The notes beneath the pieces were generated by a model that was not told the DNA's origin, made no database searches, and saw only the letters and a list, made by a program, of their open reading frames with translations. DNA of 64,000 nucleotides, from positions 2,418,501 through 2,482,500 of the forward strand of contig NZ_AP025344.1 in assembly GCF_021654795.1 (NCBI RefSeq). Direction: 5' to 3'. Positions 51,155 to 60,197 of this stretch are shown here, one piece after another (the first letter of the stretch is position 1; each line of letters opens with the position of its first letter). Origin of the DNA: Paenibacillus dendritiformis (lineage in GTDB: Bacteria; Bacillota; Bacilli; Paenibacillales; Paenibacillaceae). The translations under genes and the position numbers were made by a program.

Positions 51155-51766
51155 ATGAGTCTGATCAAAATCGGCGTAGGCGGCCCTGTTGGCGCAGGCA
51201 AAACGATGCTGGTCGAAAAAATTACCCGCAGATTGCACGGCAAATACAGCATGGCTGTCATCACGAATGATATTTATACGAAGGAAGACGCGAAGATTCT
51301 GATGCGCGCCGGCGTTCTGCCGGAGGATCGCATAATTGGCGTGGAGACGGGCGGTTGCCCGCATACCGCGATTCGGGAGGATGCATCGATGAACTTCGCG
51401 GCGATCGATGAGCTGTTATCGCGCCACCCGGATTTGGAGATTATCTTTGTGGAGAGCGGGGGCGACAATCTGGCCGCGACGTTCAGCCCCGAGCTCGTCG
51501 ATTTCTCCATCTATATTATCGACGTGGCCCAGGGAGAGAAGATTCCGCGCAAAGGCGGACAAGGCATGATCAAGTCCGATCTGTTCATTATTAATAAGAC
51601 GGACCTGGCTCCTTATGTCGGCGCGGACCTGAAGGTGATGGAGGCGGACACGCTGACGTTCCGCGGCAATAAGCCGTATATTTTCACGAATCTGAAGGAT
51701 GAGCAGGGGCTCGATGAAGTGGTCGACTGGATGGAAAAGCATGCCCTGCTGTCCGGCTTGGAGTAA
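51155..51766 (+). CDS. ureG: Urease accessory GTPase UreG
   Basis: A 203-residue SIMIBI-class GTPase. The P-loop [11 protein letters not shown] is at residues 9-19. The metal-binding CPH motif is in [13 protein letters not shown], and the base-recognition motif NKTDLAP is present. It couples GTP hydrolysis to nickel insertion. It ends 1 bp before the UreD start codon. Confidence 0.97.
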   Translation: MSLIKIGVGGPVGAGKTMLVEKITRRLHGKYSMAVITNDIYTKEDAKILMRAGVLPEDRIIGVETGGCPHTAIREDASMNFAAIDELLSRHPDLEIIFVESGGDNLAATFSPELVDFSIYIIDVAQGEKIPRKGGQGMIKSDLFIINKTDLAPYVGADLKVMEADTLTFRGNKPYIFTNLKDEQGLDEVVDWMEKHALLSGLE

Positions 51767-51767
51767 G

Positions 51768-52592
51768 ATGGTCCCTTGGACAGGCCAACTGGAGCTAAAG
51801 GTCGAACAACGGGGCGGCCGTTCGGCCGCTTCCCGCCAATATCACCAGGGGGCATACAAAATCGCCCGTCCCATCTACCCGGACGAAAGCGGCCAGGTGC
51901 ATTATTACGTCATGAATCCGGGCGGGGGATACGTCGGCGGCGACCGGTACCGGATGGAGCTCGAGCTGGGAGAAGGCGCATCCGCCTTGCTCACGACCCA
52001 GTCTTCCACCAAAATTTATCGCACGCCAGAGGTTCCGGTGTTCCAATTGACGCGCATTGCGCTGGAGGCAGGAAGTTATCTGGAATGGCTCCCCGATTCG
52101 GTTATTGGCTACCGCGGCTCCAGATATCGGCAGCAGACTGACATCCGGATGGACCGCAGCGCCGCGCTGATTCTGGGGGAAATCGTAACCCCGGGCTGGT
52201 CCCCGGATGGAGAGCATTTCTCGTACGATGAGATTGCGTTGAAGACGATGATTGAGATGGGCGGGGTGCCTGTGCTGTCCGATCATTTAAGGCTGCGTCC
52301 CGGCGATCAGGCGATTCGCGGACTTGGCCGCATGGATGGTCATACGCATGTCGGATCACTGTTCGTCATCGGCCCGCTCGCGACCCGCGCGTTCATCGAG
52401 GAGATGGCAGAGACGCTCGAACTGAACCGGCAGGAAGGCTGCATCGGGCTGTCGGAGCTCATTATTCCCGGCTTCGGCGTCCGCATGCTTGGCGATTCGA
52501 CGCAGGCTATCGAGACGCTGTTCGGACGAATTGCCAATATGGTTCGGAAGCGCTGGTTCGGTTGGGGACCGATTTCTTTGCGCAAATATTGA
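51768..52592 (+). CDS. ureD: Urease accessory protein UreD/UreH
   Basis: A 274-residue scaffold that binds UreABC and docks UreFG. Family segments: HYYVMNPGGGYVGGDRYRMELELGEGASALLTTQSSTKIY and YLEWLPDSVIGYRGSRY. ATG 51768 directly follows the ureG stop and uses GGAGTAAG. A frame extending back to 51699 lies inside ureG. Last gene of the operon. Confidence 0.94.
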   Translation: MVPWTGQLELKVEQRGGRSAASRQYHQGAYKIARPIYPDESGQVHYYVMNPGGGYVGGDRYRMELELGEGASALLTTQSSTKIYRTPEVPVFQLTRIALEAGSYLEWLPDSVIGYRGSRYRQQTDIRMDRSAALILGEIVTPGWSPDGEHFSYDEIALKTMIEMGGVPVLSDHLRLRPGDQAIRGLGRMDGHTHVGSLFVIGPLATRAFIEEMAETLELNRQEGCIGLSELIIPGFGVRMLGDSTQAIETLFGRIANMVRKRWFGWGPISLRKY

Positions 52593-52602
52593 TTCCTATT
52601 CC

Positions 52603-52638
52603 AGGCTGTTCCATGTACAATGTACAGAGGAGCAGCCT
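52603..52638 (+). terminator. Hairpin after the urease operon
   Basis: AGGCTGTTCC pairs with GGAGCAGCCT (one G-T pair). The loop contains the inverted repeat TGTACAATGTACA. The T-run is poor, so termination strength is uncertain. Confidence 0.55.
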
Positions 52639-52719
52639 TCTGTGTGCCGAAATCATCCGTCTGCTCAGGTGATTCTCTTCACATGGAAAGGATACATAGA
52701 GAAAGGTGGTACTGCTTCC

Positions 52720-52983
52720 ATGAAGCCATTGATTTGTACATCATGCCAGAAACCGTTGAATGCGTCGCAATGGAGCAGCGACGGAAAATATAAGTCTTGT
52801 CCGAGCTGCAGCACGCGCAACGGCACGGAACACGTATTTTTCCCTTATCCCGACAGTTTCGGCACGACGCCAAAACGGGCTACGGCAGCCCACCCCGAAG
52901 GGCCGCAGAGCCACTGCACAAGTTGCCGCGGCACCGGGTCTTCCGCGGGCGAACCGTTATTGTGCAGCGCCGTTGATCGCTAG
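52720..52983 (+). CDS. Small zinc-ribbon protein
   Basis: An 87-residue protein starting MKPLICTSCQKPLNASQW, with a CxxC/CxxC zinc ribbon (Cys6, Cys9, Cys28, Cys31) and a third pair near the end (HCTSCRG). The central block FPYPDSFGTTPKRATAAHPEGPQS looks like a conserved segment that I have seen in short bacterial proteins of unknown role. GAAAGGTGG lies about ten bases upstream. Monocistronic, after the urease operon. Confidence 0.65.
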   Translation: MKPLICTSCQKPLNASQWSSDGKYKSCPSCSTRNGTEHVFFPYPDSFGTTPKRATAAHPEGPQSHCTSCRGTGSSAGEPLLCSAVDR

Positions 52984-53335
52984 GGTGGTTCAAGCTCGCC
53001 GGTCGAGTGACTGGCTCTGCCGCCGCCGGCGTTGTTACTTCTGGCCTTCTGCAAACTGGATTTCTGCTCCGGTCCGCATGCAGAAGGCCGTACATATGAT
53101 GCAGACTTGTTCCGCTCCTCTATTGAACCGTCTAATAGCATTCACCATCCGATAACCCCCTGTGAAGAAAACCATCGCATCATTCAAGCATTGCTGCCGC
53201 ATCTGAGACGGTCGCAAGGCGGGAAGCCGATTTTGATTGGGTTGCTTGCGCCATAACGAATTTGAACGATTGATAGCATTGGCGATCGTATACCGCCGCG
53301 GCGGCGCATATGAACAGTAATGAAGGGGTGAGACG
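52984..53335. other. Gene-free stretch with strong hairpin
   Basis: GGCCTTCTGCA (53043-53053) and TGCAGAAGGCC (53079-53089) form a perfect 11-bp stem that may end transcription of the zinc-ribbon gene. The remaining sequence shows nothing recognisable. A long minus-strand frame from 53791 is a shadow of the downstream genes. Confidence 0.4.
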
Positions 53336-53632
53336 ATGATTGTTCATATGACGACGTTCTATGTGAAGCCGGGTACGGCGAACGACTTCGAGAGCAGCTT
53401 TCGCGACGCTTCGGCGATTCTGAGAGAGCGGCCGGGATATATGAAGCACGAGCTGCATAAATGTGTGGAGGTCGCGGATAAGTACATTATGATCGTCCAG
53501 TGGAATTCGTTCAAGGATCATATGCCGGGTTTTACGGCATCGGAATCCTACCTCGAGTGGACCGTTCTGCTGCAGCCTTTTTTTGAGCGCCCTCCCGTGG
53601 CGGAGCATTACGTCGGCATTAGGCTGAAGTAA
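53336..53632 (+). CDS. Antibiotic biosynthesis monooxygenase (ABM) domain protein
   Basis: A 98-residue dimeric alpha/beta-barrel protein. MIVHMTTFYVKPGTANDFESSFRDASAIL and GYMKHELHKCVEVADKYIMIVQWNSFKDH give the ABM pattern, as in HmoA/HmoB-like heme-degrading or quinol monooxygenases. It starts after AAGGGG. Substrate unknown, and a heme monooxygenase role is one possibility. Confidence 0.85.
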   Translation: MIVHMTTFYVKPGTANDFESSFRDASAILRERPGYMKHELHKCVEVADKYIMIVQWNSFKDHMPGFTASESYLEWTVLLQPFFERPPVAEHYVGIRLK

Positions 53633-53784
53633 GACGGACGGATGAGACATAAGGCCTTGCGCGGAAGCGGAGGAGGCGCCCTGCGTTAACTGCAAAAGTT
53701 TTCCTTCATTAGACGTAGTCATCGGGACGGGTTGTTCAGTATAATGGAGGAGCAAGACTACCTTTTGAAAGGTTGTGTAATGGG

Positions 53785-55479
53785 ATGACATTTAGCGAGT
53801 ATCGTTACGAGCGACCCGATATCGCAGCGATCGGCAAGCAGTTCAAGGAGCATCTGCAGGCATTCAACGCCGCGGAGAGCCTTGAAGATCAGGATCGGGC
53901 CATGGAGGCCATCAACAAGCTGCGCAGCGTGTTCGATACGCAGAATCAACTTGTCGGCATTCGCCACTCTATCGATACGAACGATGAGTTCTACAAGGCG
54001 GAGCAGGATTATATGGACGAGATCACGCCGATGTTCCAGGAATACATAACAGATTACTACAAGGCATTGATCAGCTCGAGATTCCGGACCGAGCTGGAGC
54101 AGAAATGGGGCCGCCAACTGTTCCAATTGGCGGAGTTGTCGGTGAAGACGTTCCATCCGGACATCATTGAAGATCTGCAGCAGGAGAACAAGCTGGCGAC
54201 GGAATATAACAAGCTGATCGCTTCGGCGAAAATTCCATTCGAGGGCGAGGAGCGCACCCTGGCGCAATTGATGCCGTTCGAGCAATCGCCGGATCGGGAC
54301 ATGAGACGGCGCGCGTCCGAAGCGCGTTATCAGTTCATGGCCGAGCATGAGGCGGAGTTCGACCGTATCTATGACGAACTGGTGAAGGTGCGAACGAAGA
54401 TGGCGAGAAAGCTGGGTTTCTCCAACTTCGTCGAGCTTGGTTATGCGCGGATGTGCCGGACCGATTACAACGCCGAGATGGTCGCCAACTTCCGCAAGCA
54501 GGTGCTGGATGAGATCGTGCCGATAGCGACCAAGCTGCGTGAACGCCAACGCAACCGGATCGGCGTCGACACGCTGCGCTTCTATGACGAAAGCCTCAGC
54601 TTCAAGACGGGCAATGCGACGCCGAAGGGCGACCCGGACTGGATTATCGCGAACGGCAAGAAGATGTATGCGGAATTGTCGCCGGAGATGAACGAATTCT
54701 TTACGTTCATGGTCGACAACGGGCTCATGGATCTGGTCAGCAAAAAGGGGAAGCAGAGCGGGGGCTACTGCACCTATTTGAGCGAATACGGGGCGCCGTT
54801 CATTTTCTCCAACTTCAATGGCACTTCGGGCGACATCGATGTGCTGACTCACGAAGCCGGGCATGCGTTCCAAGTTTATGAGAGCAGACATTTAAAAGTA
54901 CCGGAGTACCATTTCCCAACATTTGAAGCGGCCGAGATTCATTCCATGAGCATGGAGTTCTTCACTTGGCCGTGGATGAACCTGTTTTTCGAAGAGGAGA
55001 CGGAGAAGTATAAATTCGATCATTTGTCATCGGGACTTCTCTTCCTGCCGTATGGCGTATCGGTGGATGAGTTCCAGCATTTCGTCTACGAAAATCCGGA
55101 TGCGACGCCGGCGGAGCGGAAGGCCGCTTGGCGCGATATCGAGCGCAAATATTTGCCGCACCGCAATTACGAGGGCATCGATTACCTGGAGCGCGGCGGC
55201 TTCTGGCATAAGCAGGGACATATATTCCAGTCGCCGTTCTATTATATTGATTACACGCTGGCCCAAATCTGCGCCTTCCAGTTCTGGAAGCGCATGAATG
55301 AAGATTATAAGGCGGCATGGGCCGATTATTTGAAGCTGTGCCAGACCGGGGGAAGCCAGTCCTTCACCGAGCTTGTCACCGTAGCCGGCCTTATCTCTCC
55401 GTTCGAGGACGGATGCGTGGCCTCGGTCATCGGCGTCATCGAACAATGGTTGAATGAGGTAGACGATACGAAGCTGTAA
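53785..55479 (+). CDS. M3-family oligoendopeptidase F
   Basis: A 564-residue cytosolic zinc metallopeptidase. The HEAGH motif holds His356, Glu357 and His360, and the third ligand is the Glu in FEAAEIHSMSMEF. It degrades short peptides. The start is uncertain. I use the ATG at 53785. A GTG at 53773 lies too close to GAAAGG. Monocistronic with a hairpin after the stop. Confidence 0.92.
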   Translation: MTFSEYRYERPDIAAIGKQFKEHLQAFNAAESLEDQDRAMEAINKLRSVFDTQNQLVGIRHSIDTNDEFYKAEQDYMDEITPMFQEYITDYYKALISSRFRTELEQKWGRQLFQLAELSVKTFHPDIIEDLQQENKLATEYNKLIASAKIPFEGEERTLAQLMPFEQSPDRDMRRRASEARYQFMAEHEAEFDRIYDELVKVRTKMARKLGFSNFVELGYARMCRTDYNAEMVANFRKQVLDEIVPIATKLRERQRNRIGVDTLRFYDESLSFKTGNATPKGDPDWIIANGKKMYAELSPEMNEFFTFMVDNGLMDLVSKKGKQSGGYCTYLSEYGAPFIFSNFNGTSGDIDVLTHEAGHAFQVYESRHLKVPEYHFPTFEAAEIHSMSMEFFTWPWMNLFFEEETEKYKFDHLSSGLLFLPYGVSVDEFQHFVYENPDATPAERKAAWRDIERKYLPHRNYEGIDYLERGGFWHKQGHIFQSPFYYIDYTLAQICAFQFWKRMNEDYKAAWADYLKLCQTGGSQSFTELVTVAGLISPFEDGCVASVIGVIEQWLNEVDDTKL

Positions 55480-55504
55480 CCCCGGGACAATGGAATATCC
55501 GCGG

Positions 55505-55547
55505 GGATGGAAGACCACATGCGCGCATGGTGCCTGTGGTCTTCATC
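55505..55547 (+). terminator. Hairpin after oligoendopeptidase
   Basis: GGATGGAAGACCACA pairs with TGTGGTCTTCATCC with one bulge. The T-run is weak. Confidence 0.65.
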
Positions 55548-55663
55548 CGTTATGGGAGGGAAGCAAGGGGAAAGCGCCAGCCCTAATGGCGTCATTCTAA
55601 ATAACGGGATATAATGTGTTCGGATCATGTTGGGAAATAAGGAGAATTGCAGGAGGGATTGTA

Positions 55664-56113
55664 ATGAATATCGAGCCGATAGGCACCGTTCGCTCCTCCG
55701 TGACGGAAGGGGTGGATGACAATTGGGGGAAGGTGGTTGCCGAGATTCATTTGCTTCCGGAGTATGCGGACGGGCTCATAGGATTGCATGAATTTTCCCA
55801 TATCCTTGTCGTATATTATATGGATCGCTCTACCTTCGATCCCGCGGCAGACCTGGTCCGCAGACCGCAGGGGCGGTCCGATATGCCGGACATCGGGATT
55901 TTTGCGCAGCGGGCGAAGCATCGGCCGAATCCGATTGGCATTACGTGCGCGAAGCTGGTGAATATCGAAGGAGCGATTATCCGGGTGCAGGGGCTGGACG
56001 CGATAGACGATACGCCAGTGCTTGATGTGAAGCCGCATTTCCCGGCCTTTGACTCGCCATCGAATCCGCAGGTGCCCGCCTGGGTCAACCAACTGATGTC
56101 AAATTATTTCTGA
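55664..56113 (+). CDS. trmO: tRNA (N6-threonylcarbamoyladenosine) methyltransferase TrmO
   Basis: A 149-residue UPF0066/TsaA protein, a SAM-dependent methyltransferase with a single beta-barrel fold. Markers: IEPIGTVRSSVTEGVDDNWG, LHEFSHILVVYYMDRS and FAQRAKHRPNPIGITCAKLV. It methylates t6A37 in some tRNAs. Start ATG 55664 after AGGAGGG. Confidence 0.88.
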   Translation: MNIEPIGTVRSSVTEGVDDNWGKVVAEIHLLPEYADGLIGLHEFSHILVVYYMDRSTFDPAADLVRRPQGRSDMPDIGIFAQRAKHRPNPIGITCAKLVNIEGAIIRVQGLDAIDDTPVLDVKPHFPAFDSPSNPQVPAWVNQLMSNYF

Positions 56114-56155
56114 TAAGCGAAAGAAGCGATGTTGGCGGAGAAGGAGGGGGTTGAC

Positions 56156-56452
56156 ATGCGTATCTATACAATGTTCCTGTTCGTCATACTGAATGGAGTG
56201 ATATTCATGGGGCTGGGACTGGAGACGCTATTATTCTTCGACGCGACGATCATCATTCTTTTGTTATCTCTATTTCATGAGAAACAGAGCCGCATTGCGG
56301 CACGGCTCGCGAAGCCGGAACCGGCTTCCGGCCCAAGAGTGCTGTATCGGGCTCCCCGGCCGGAGACGGACTGGAGGGATCTTCCGAGCCAGCGCGATAT
56401 GGCGGAGCTGTCCCGAGACGAGCGACAGCAGCCGGGAAGGCCGCAACCATGA
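56156..56452 (+). CDS. Small membrane protein, function unknown
   Basis: A 98-residue protein with one long or two short hydrophobic helices (MFLFVILNGVIFMGLGLETLLFFDATIIILLLSLF) and a basic, Pro- and Arg-rich cytoplasmic tail. GGAGGGGG precedes the ATG. It ends 38 bp before the amj gene and may be co-transcribed with it. Confidence 0.65.
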   Translation: MRIYTMFLFVILNGVIFMGLGLETLLFFDATIIILLLSLFHEKQSRIAARLAKPEPASGPRVLYRAPRPETDWRDLPSQRDMAELSRDERQQPGRPQP

Positions 56453-56489
56453 TGTATTTAATTCTTTTCGTCCGTTCGGAGTGATTCAG

Positions 56490-57287
56490 TTGACGTCTAC
56501 GCTAGTAATTGTATTTATTCTTACTTTGATTATTCATGCGTCCGAGACGCTGTCCTACTCGATCCGCTTCGCGGGTGTCCGGATCGGCAAGCTCGCGGTC
56601 GCCTTGTCCCTGACCGGGATCGTCGTGCTCGTGGCGCGCACGGCCAACCTGATTCAAGCGCCGTTCACCGCTAACTTCATTGATTATGCCAATCGGCATC
56701 CGGAGTTCGATCCGCTGCCCTACCTCAGGTTCACGCTGGTGGCGGCGTCGGCGGGTACGCTGCTCGCGATCGCGGTGTTCCCGACATTCGTTCAGCTGTT
56801 CACGCGAATCATCGCCCGGCTGGAGGTGGCCGGCTCCATCCCGAAGCTGCTGGCCGGCGTTACGATCGGGCAGTTAAGGCGGACGAAGAGCTACATCCGC
56901 CGACCGACCTGGTCCATGCTGATTAGTCTCCGTTATTTGGGCATTCCGAAGCGGTTCATCCTGTTGAATATCGCCGTTACCGGGATCTATACGGTCGGCG
57001 TGCTCGCCTCGCTGTATGCCGCCTATCTCGTTCCGGAGTTCAGCACGACCGCTTCGCAATCATCGGGGCTTATTAACGGGATGGCGACCATCCTGCTGAC
57101 TATTTTCATTGATCCGCAGCTCGGATTGATTACGGATAAGGCGCTTCAGCATCCACAGGAACGCGGCCGGCTGGGCCGAATCTACGCGGTGCTGATGTTT
57201 TCGCGCTTCTTCGGCACCTTGCTGGCGCAGCTGCTGCTGGTCCCGGCGGCCTATTGGATCGCCTCGATCGTCCGGCTCATCAGTTGA
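56490..57287 (+). CDS. amj: Lipid II flippase Amj (YdaH, DUF2837)
   Basis: A 265-residue polytopic protein matching Bacillus Amj, the alternate lipid II flippase that can replace MurJ in peptidoglycan synthesis. The N-terminal IIHASETLSYSIRFAGVRIGKLAVALSLTGIVVLVARTANLIQAPF block is characteristic. About six hydrophobic helices. The start is a TTG at 56490 with CGGAG eight bases upstream, or a GTG at 56481. A frame extending back to 56277 overlaps the previous gene and is not used. Confidence 0.88.
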   Translation: MTSTLVIVFILTLIIHASETLSYSIRFAGVRIGKLAVALSLTGIVVLVARTANLIQAPFTANFIDYANRHPEFDPLPYLRFTLVAASAGTLLAIAVFPTFVQLFTRIIARLEVAGSIPKLLAGVTIGQLRRTKSYIRRPTWSMLISLRYLGIPKRFILLNIAVTGIYTVGVLASLYAAYLVPEFSTTASQSSGLINGMATILLTIFIDPQLGLITDKALQHPQERGRLGRIYAVLMFSRFFGTLLAQLLLVPAAYWIASIVRLIS

Positions 57288-57421
57288 GATCGCGGCAAGG
57301 GCTGCGTAAGTTTTCCAAGGAAAAGGAATCGTAATGCAGGAAACGAAAGACAGTCTCCTGCGTATGACATGATGACAGGCAACCCGCCGCGTCACTACGC
57401 CAACAAAGGGGATACATAGAT

Positions 57422-58348
57422 ATGTTAAGCATTCTGGGATATTCATCCGGGGACCGGGTTCTGATTATACAGGCAGATAATGCGGGCCACTCCGCCGAAG
57501 CGAACGAGGCGGCGTTCGAGCTGCTGGAGAGCGGAGCGGTGACTTCCGCGTCGTTGATTACGGTCGCCGGGCACAGTCTTGCTGCCGCGAAGCGGGCCGT
57601 CGCCGGGAAAAACGCATCGATTGGGATTCATCTGACGCTGACGGGGGGCTATCGGCCGCGCTCGGCGCCGGATCGGATTCCTTCGCTGCTGGATAAGGGT
57701 AGATTTCCGGACAGTCTATCGCAGCTGGAGAAGCAGGCCGACCCGTACGAGGTTCGGCATGAACTGGCCAATCAGATCGAATGGGCCTTGAAGCAAGGGC
57801 TGAAGCCAACCCATCTTGACAGTCACCAAGGCAGCGTGTTGGGGCTGTTCGCCGGCAACGATTTCCTCGATGCCGTATTCGATCTGTGCGACACGTATGA
57901 ATTGCCTTTTTTGCTCCCGCGGAACATCGTGCGGCAGTCCTTTCTGACCCAGGCCCAGCGCAGAAGGTTCGAATATATGATTAACGAAGCCAGAGAACGG
58001 AACATCGCGCTGATCGACGATCTGCTGCCTGATGCTTACGGGCTGGCCGAGGCAGAGAACTATGAGAGTTACCGTGAGGGGATTGTGAGAGCCCTGGCCG
58101 AGCTGAAGCCGGGGATTACCCAATGGACGCTGCATCCGGAACGGTACACGGCTTCATACCCGCAGCGGAAGCATCAGGCGAAGCGGGAAATGGAATACCG
58201 CATCGCGGCCGACCCGGCCGTTCGGGACGTGCTGGCCAGGGAAGGAATCAAGTTGATCTCCTGGCAGCCGCTGCAGCAATGGCAGCACGAGCAGGCGGCG
58301 GCAGCGAGCAAACGCTCCGGCCGCGGGAAGATACTGCGGTTCGGCTGA
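57422..58348 (+). CDS. ChbG/HpnK-family carbohydrate deacetylase-like protein
   Basis: A 308-residue YdjC-fold protein. Family blocks: QADNAGHS (usually NADDFGLS), GIHLTLT, HLDSHQG and a late HPE. One acidic residue of the first metal motif is Asn, so activity may differ. ChbG removes an acetyl group from chitobiose phosphate-type sugars. The start at 57422 follows AAGGGGA. Its role here could relate to GlcNAc-containing glycans such as those released by GH85. Confidence 0.8.
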   Translation: MLSILGYSSGDRVLIIQADNAGHSAEANEAAFELLESGAVTSASLITVAGHSLAAAKRAVAGKNASIGIHLTLTGGYRPRSAPDRIPSLLDKGRFPDSLSQLEKQADPYEVRHELANQIEWALKQGLKPTHLDSHQGSVLGLFAGNDFLDAVFDLCDTYELPFLLPRNIVRQSFLTQAQRRRFEYMINEARERNIALIDDLLPDAYGLAEAENYESYREGIVRALAELKPGITQWTLHPERYTASYPQRKHQAKREMEYRIAADPAVRDVLAREGIKLISWQPLQQWQHEQAAAASKRSGRGKILRFG

Positions 58349-58577
58349 GAACGGGATCCAGTCGAACGCAGCCGGATGAAGGTAACATAAAGGAGATTCG
58401 CGGAAGGCGGAACATCTGAAAGGGCGCTGTTGAGGGAGGCCCAAGATACATCGCAAGTTACATAAGGATGAAATTCTATCTGATCCTGCGTGCTCTAGGC
58501 ATATCTTCATTGACCGTGTATGATAGGAAGGCATATGCCGGAATGGGCCAACAATCATAAGGTAACGGGGGGATAAG

Positions 58578-59447
58578 GTGAAAATATTAGTGCTTGGCGG
58601 AACGCGATTTTTCGGTAAAAAGCTGGTGTACAAGCTGCTGGACAGCGAGGCTGAGGTGACGATCGCTACCCGCGGCGCGACACCGGATCCGTTCGGAGAG
58701 CGGGTTGTCCGTGTCCGGGCGGATCGGAAGGACCCCGAGTCGCTGCGGGCAGCGGTCGGAGATCAGGTCTGGGATGCGGTCTATGACAACATCTGCTACA
58801 CGCCGCAGGAAGCGCTGATGGCATGCGATCTTTTCGCAGGGAAAGTGAAGAAGTATATTTTCACCTCTACGCTGTCGGTATACGGCTGCGCTTCCGATCC
58901 TCTTGCGGAATCGGATTTCGATCCGTATTCGTATCCGTTCGAGACGGATCCGGAAGCCGAGCTGGATTACGGCGAAGGAAAGCGGCAGGCGGAGGCCGTC
59001 TTCTTCCAGCGGGCCGGGTTCCCCGTGCATGCGGTTCGCTTTCCGATTGTGCTGGGGGAGGACGATTATACCCGGCGGCTTCATTACCATGTGGACCGGA
59101 TCCGGCAGGGAGAGCCGATAGGCATCCCGAACCGGAAGGCGAAGATGTCGTTCATCAGCTCGGATGAGGCGGCTTCGTTCTTATACTGGCTACTGGGCCA
59201 GAACGATGCGGGACCGATCAATGCTTGCTCCAACGGAGAACTGTCCCTTGATCGCATCCTGGCCATCGTGGAAGAGGCCGCCGGCAGGAAGGCGATCGTA
59301 GAGCCGCCTGCGGAGGGGAACCGCTCGCCGTTCGGCGTCCCGGATCATTGGTTCATGGATAACCGCCGGGCGCGGGAAGCCGGATTCGAATTCCCGGAAG
59401 TGACGGATTGGTTCATTCCGCTCGCGCGCAAGCTGGCGCGGAATTGA
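58578..59447 (+). CDS. NAD-dependent epimerase/dehydratase-like (extended SDR)
   Basis: A 289-residue Rossmann protein opening KILVLGGTRFFGKKLVYKLL, i.e. GGTRFFG at residues 7-13. The usual YxxxK is seen as YGEGKRQAE. The subgroup resembles isoflavone-reductase or CSP41-type SDRs that bind nucleic acid or sugar nucleotides. GTG start with GGGGGG upstream. It is followed closely by a GNAT gene. Confidence 0.85.
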   Translation: MKILVLGGTRFFGKKLVYKLLDSEAEVTIATRGATPDPFGERVVRVRADRKDPESLRAAVGDQVWDAVYDNICYTPQEALMACDLFAGKVKKYIFTSTLSVYGCASDPLAESDFDPYSYPFETDPEAELDYGEGKRQAEAVFFQRAGFPVHAVRFPIVLGEDDYTRRLHYHVDRIRQGEPIGIPNRKAKMSFISSDEAASFLYWLLGQNDAGPINACSNGELSLDRILAIVEEAAGRKAIVEPPAEGNRSPFGVPDHWFMDNRRAREAGFEFPEVTDWFIPLARKLARN

Positions 59448-59472
59448 CTAGGTTAGCAGGAGGAATGAGAGC

Positions 59473-59901
59473 ATGTTTATCAATGTGAAGCCGCGGCTGC
59501 GGGAGACGGCCATTCGCGAGCTTATCGAGCTGTCAGTCTTTCCCGACCCGGACAAGGTGGAGGCTGTCTTACAGCGGTATGAGCAGCATGCCGAAGACGA
59601 GGTGTGGGGATATGAGAACGACGGCGAAGCAGCAGGCATCATCGGCTTTCGGAAGCAGGGGAAGGAGATCGAGATTCTTCATCTCGCCGTTCATCCGGAG
59701 ATGCGGGGCGCAGGGTTCGGCAGGGGCATGATCCTGGAGCTCATTCATCAGGAGCAGCCGGATGTGGTCAAGGCGGAGACCGATGAGGAAGCGGTTGACT
59801 TTTACCGGAATATCGGATTTAGGATTGAGAGCCGGGGCGAAATCTACCCGGGAGTCGAACGGTTCACTTGCATGTATGAGACTCGTCCGGAGGAGGAATA
59901 G
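59473..59901 (+). CDS. GNAT-family N-acetyltransferase
   Basis: A 142-residue acetyltransferase. The acetyl-CoA loop is HPEMRGAGFGRGMILELI (Q/RxxGxG/A pattern), followed by a C-terminal beta-bulge VDFYRNIGFRI. The AGGAGG lies at the correct distance, 26 bp after the SDR gene. Substrate unknown. Confidence 0.88.
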   Translation: MFINVKPRLRETAIRELIELSVFPDPDKVEAVLQRYEQHAEDEVWGYENDGEAAGIIGFRKQGKEIEILHLAVHPEMRGAGFGRGMILELIHQEQPDVVKAETDEEAVDFYRNIGFRIESRGEIYPGVERFTCMYETRPEEE

Positions 59902-59921
59902 GCCCCTGCCCCCGGCGGAGA

Positions 59922-59955
59922 AGAGAGACGCACACGAAGTGCGCTCTCTTTTTTT
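59922..59955 (+). terminator. Intrinsic terminator
   Basis: AGAGAGACGCAC pairs with GTGCGCTCTCT (one bulge) and is followed by seven T residues. Confidence 0.9.
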
Positions 59956-60197
59956 GTATTCTTGTTTTGCTTATGGCTTGCGTGATCGAAAGGCCCGCTT
60001 CTGATGGGAACAAACCCGACTGGCGTCAATAGGGCAAAATACGCGATGGTAACGGAATGTCCCTGTCTCGTGCTATATCCTTGGCGGGATTTGCATAGTT
60101 CTTAAGTACGGTTTATCGGCTGAGGTACTTGGAAAGAGAGAAGCGTGTGGATAAAATATCCTCTGTCAGAATACAAAAAACGAAGGACAGGTGGATT

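Noticed and set aside
53180..53791. 203-residue minus-strand frame over the ABM gene
   Set aside because: Overlaps a well-supported plus-strand gene and has no motif.
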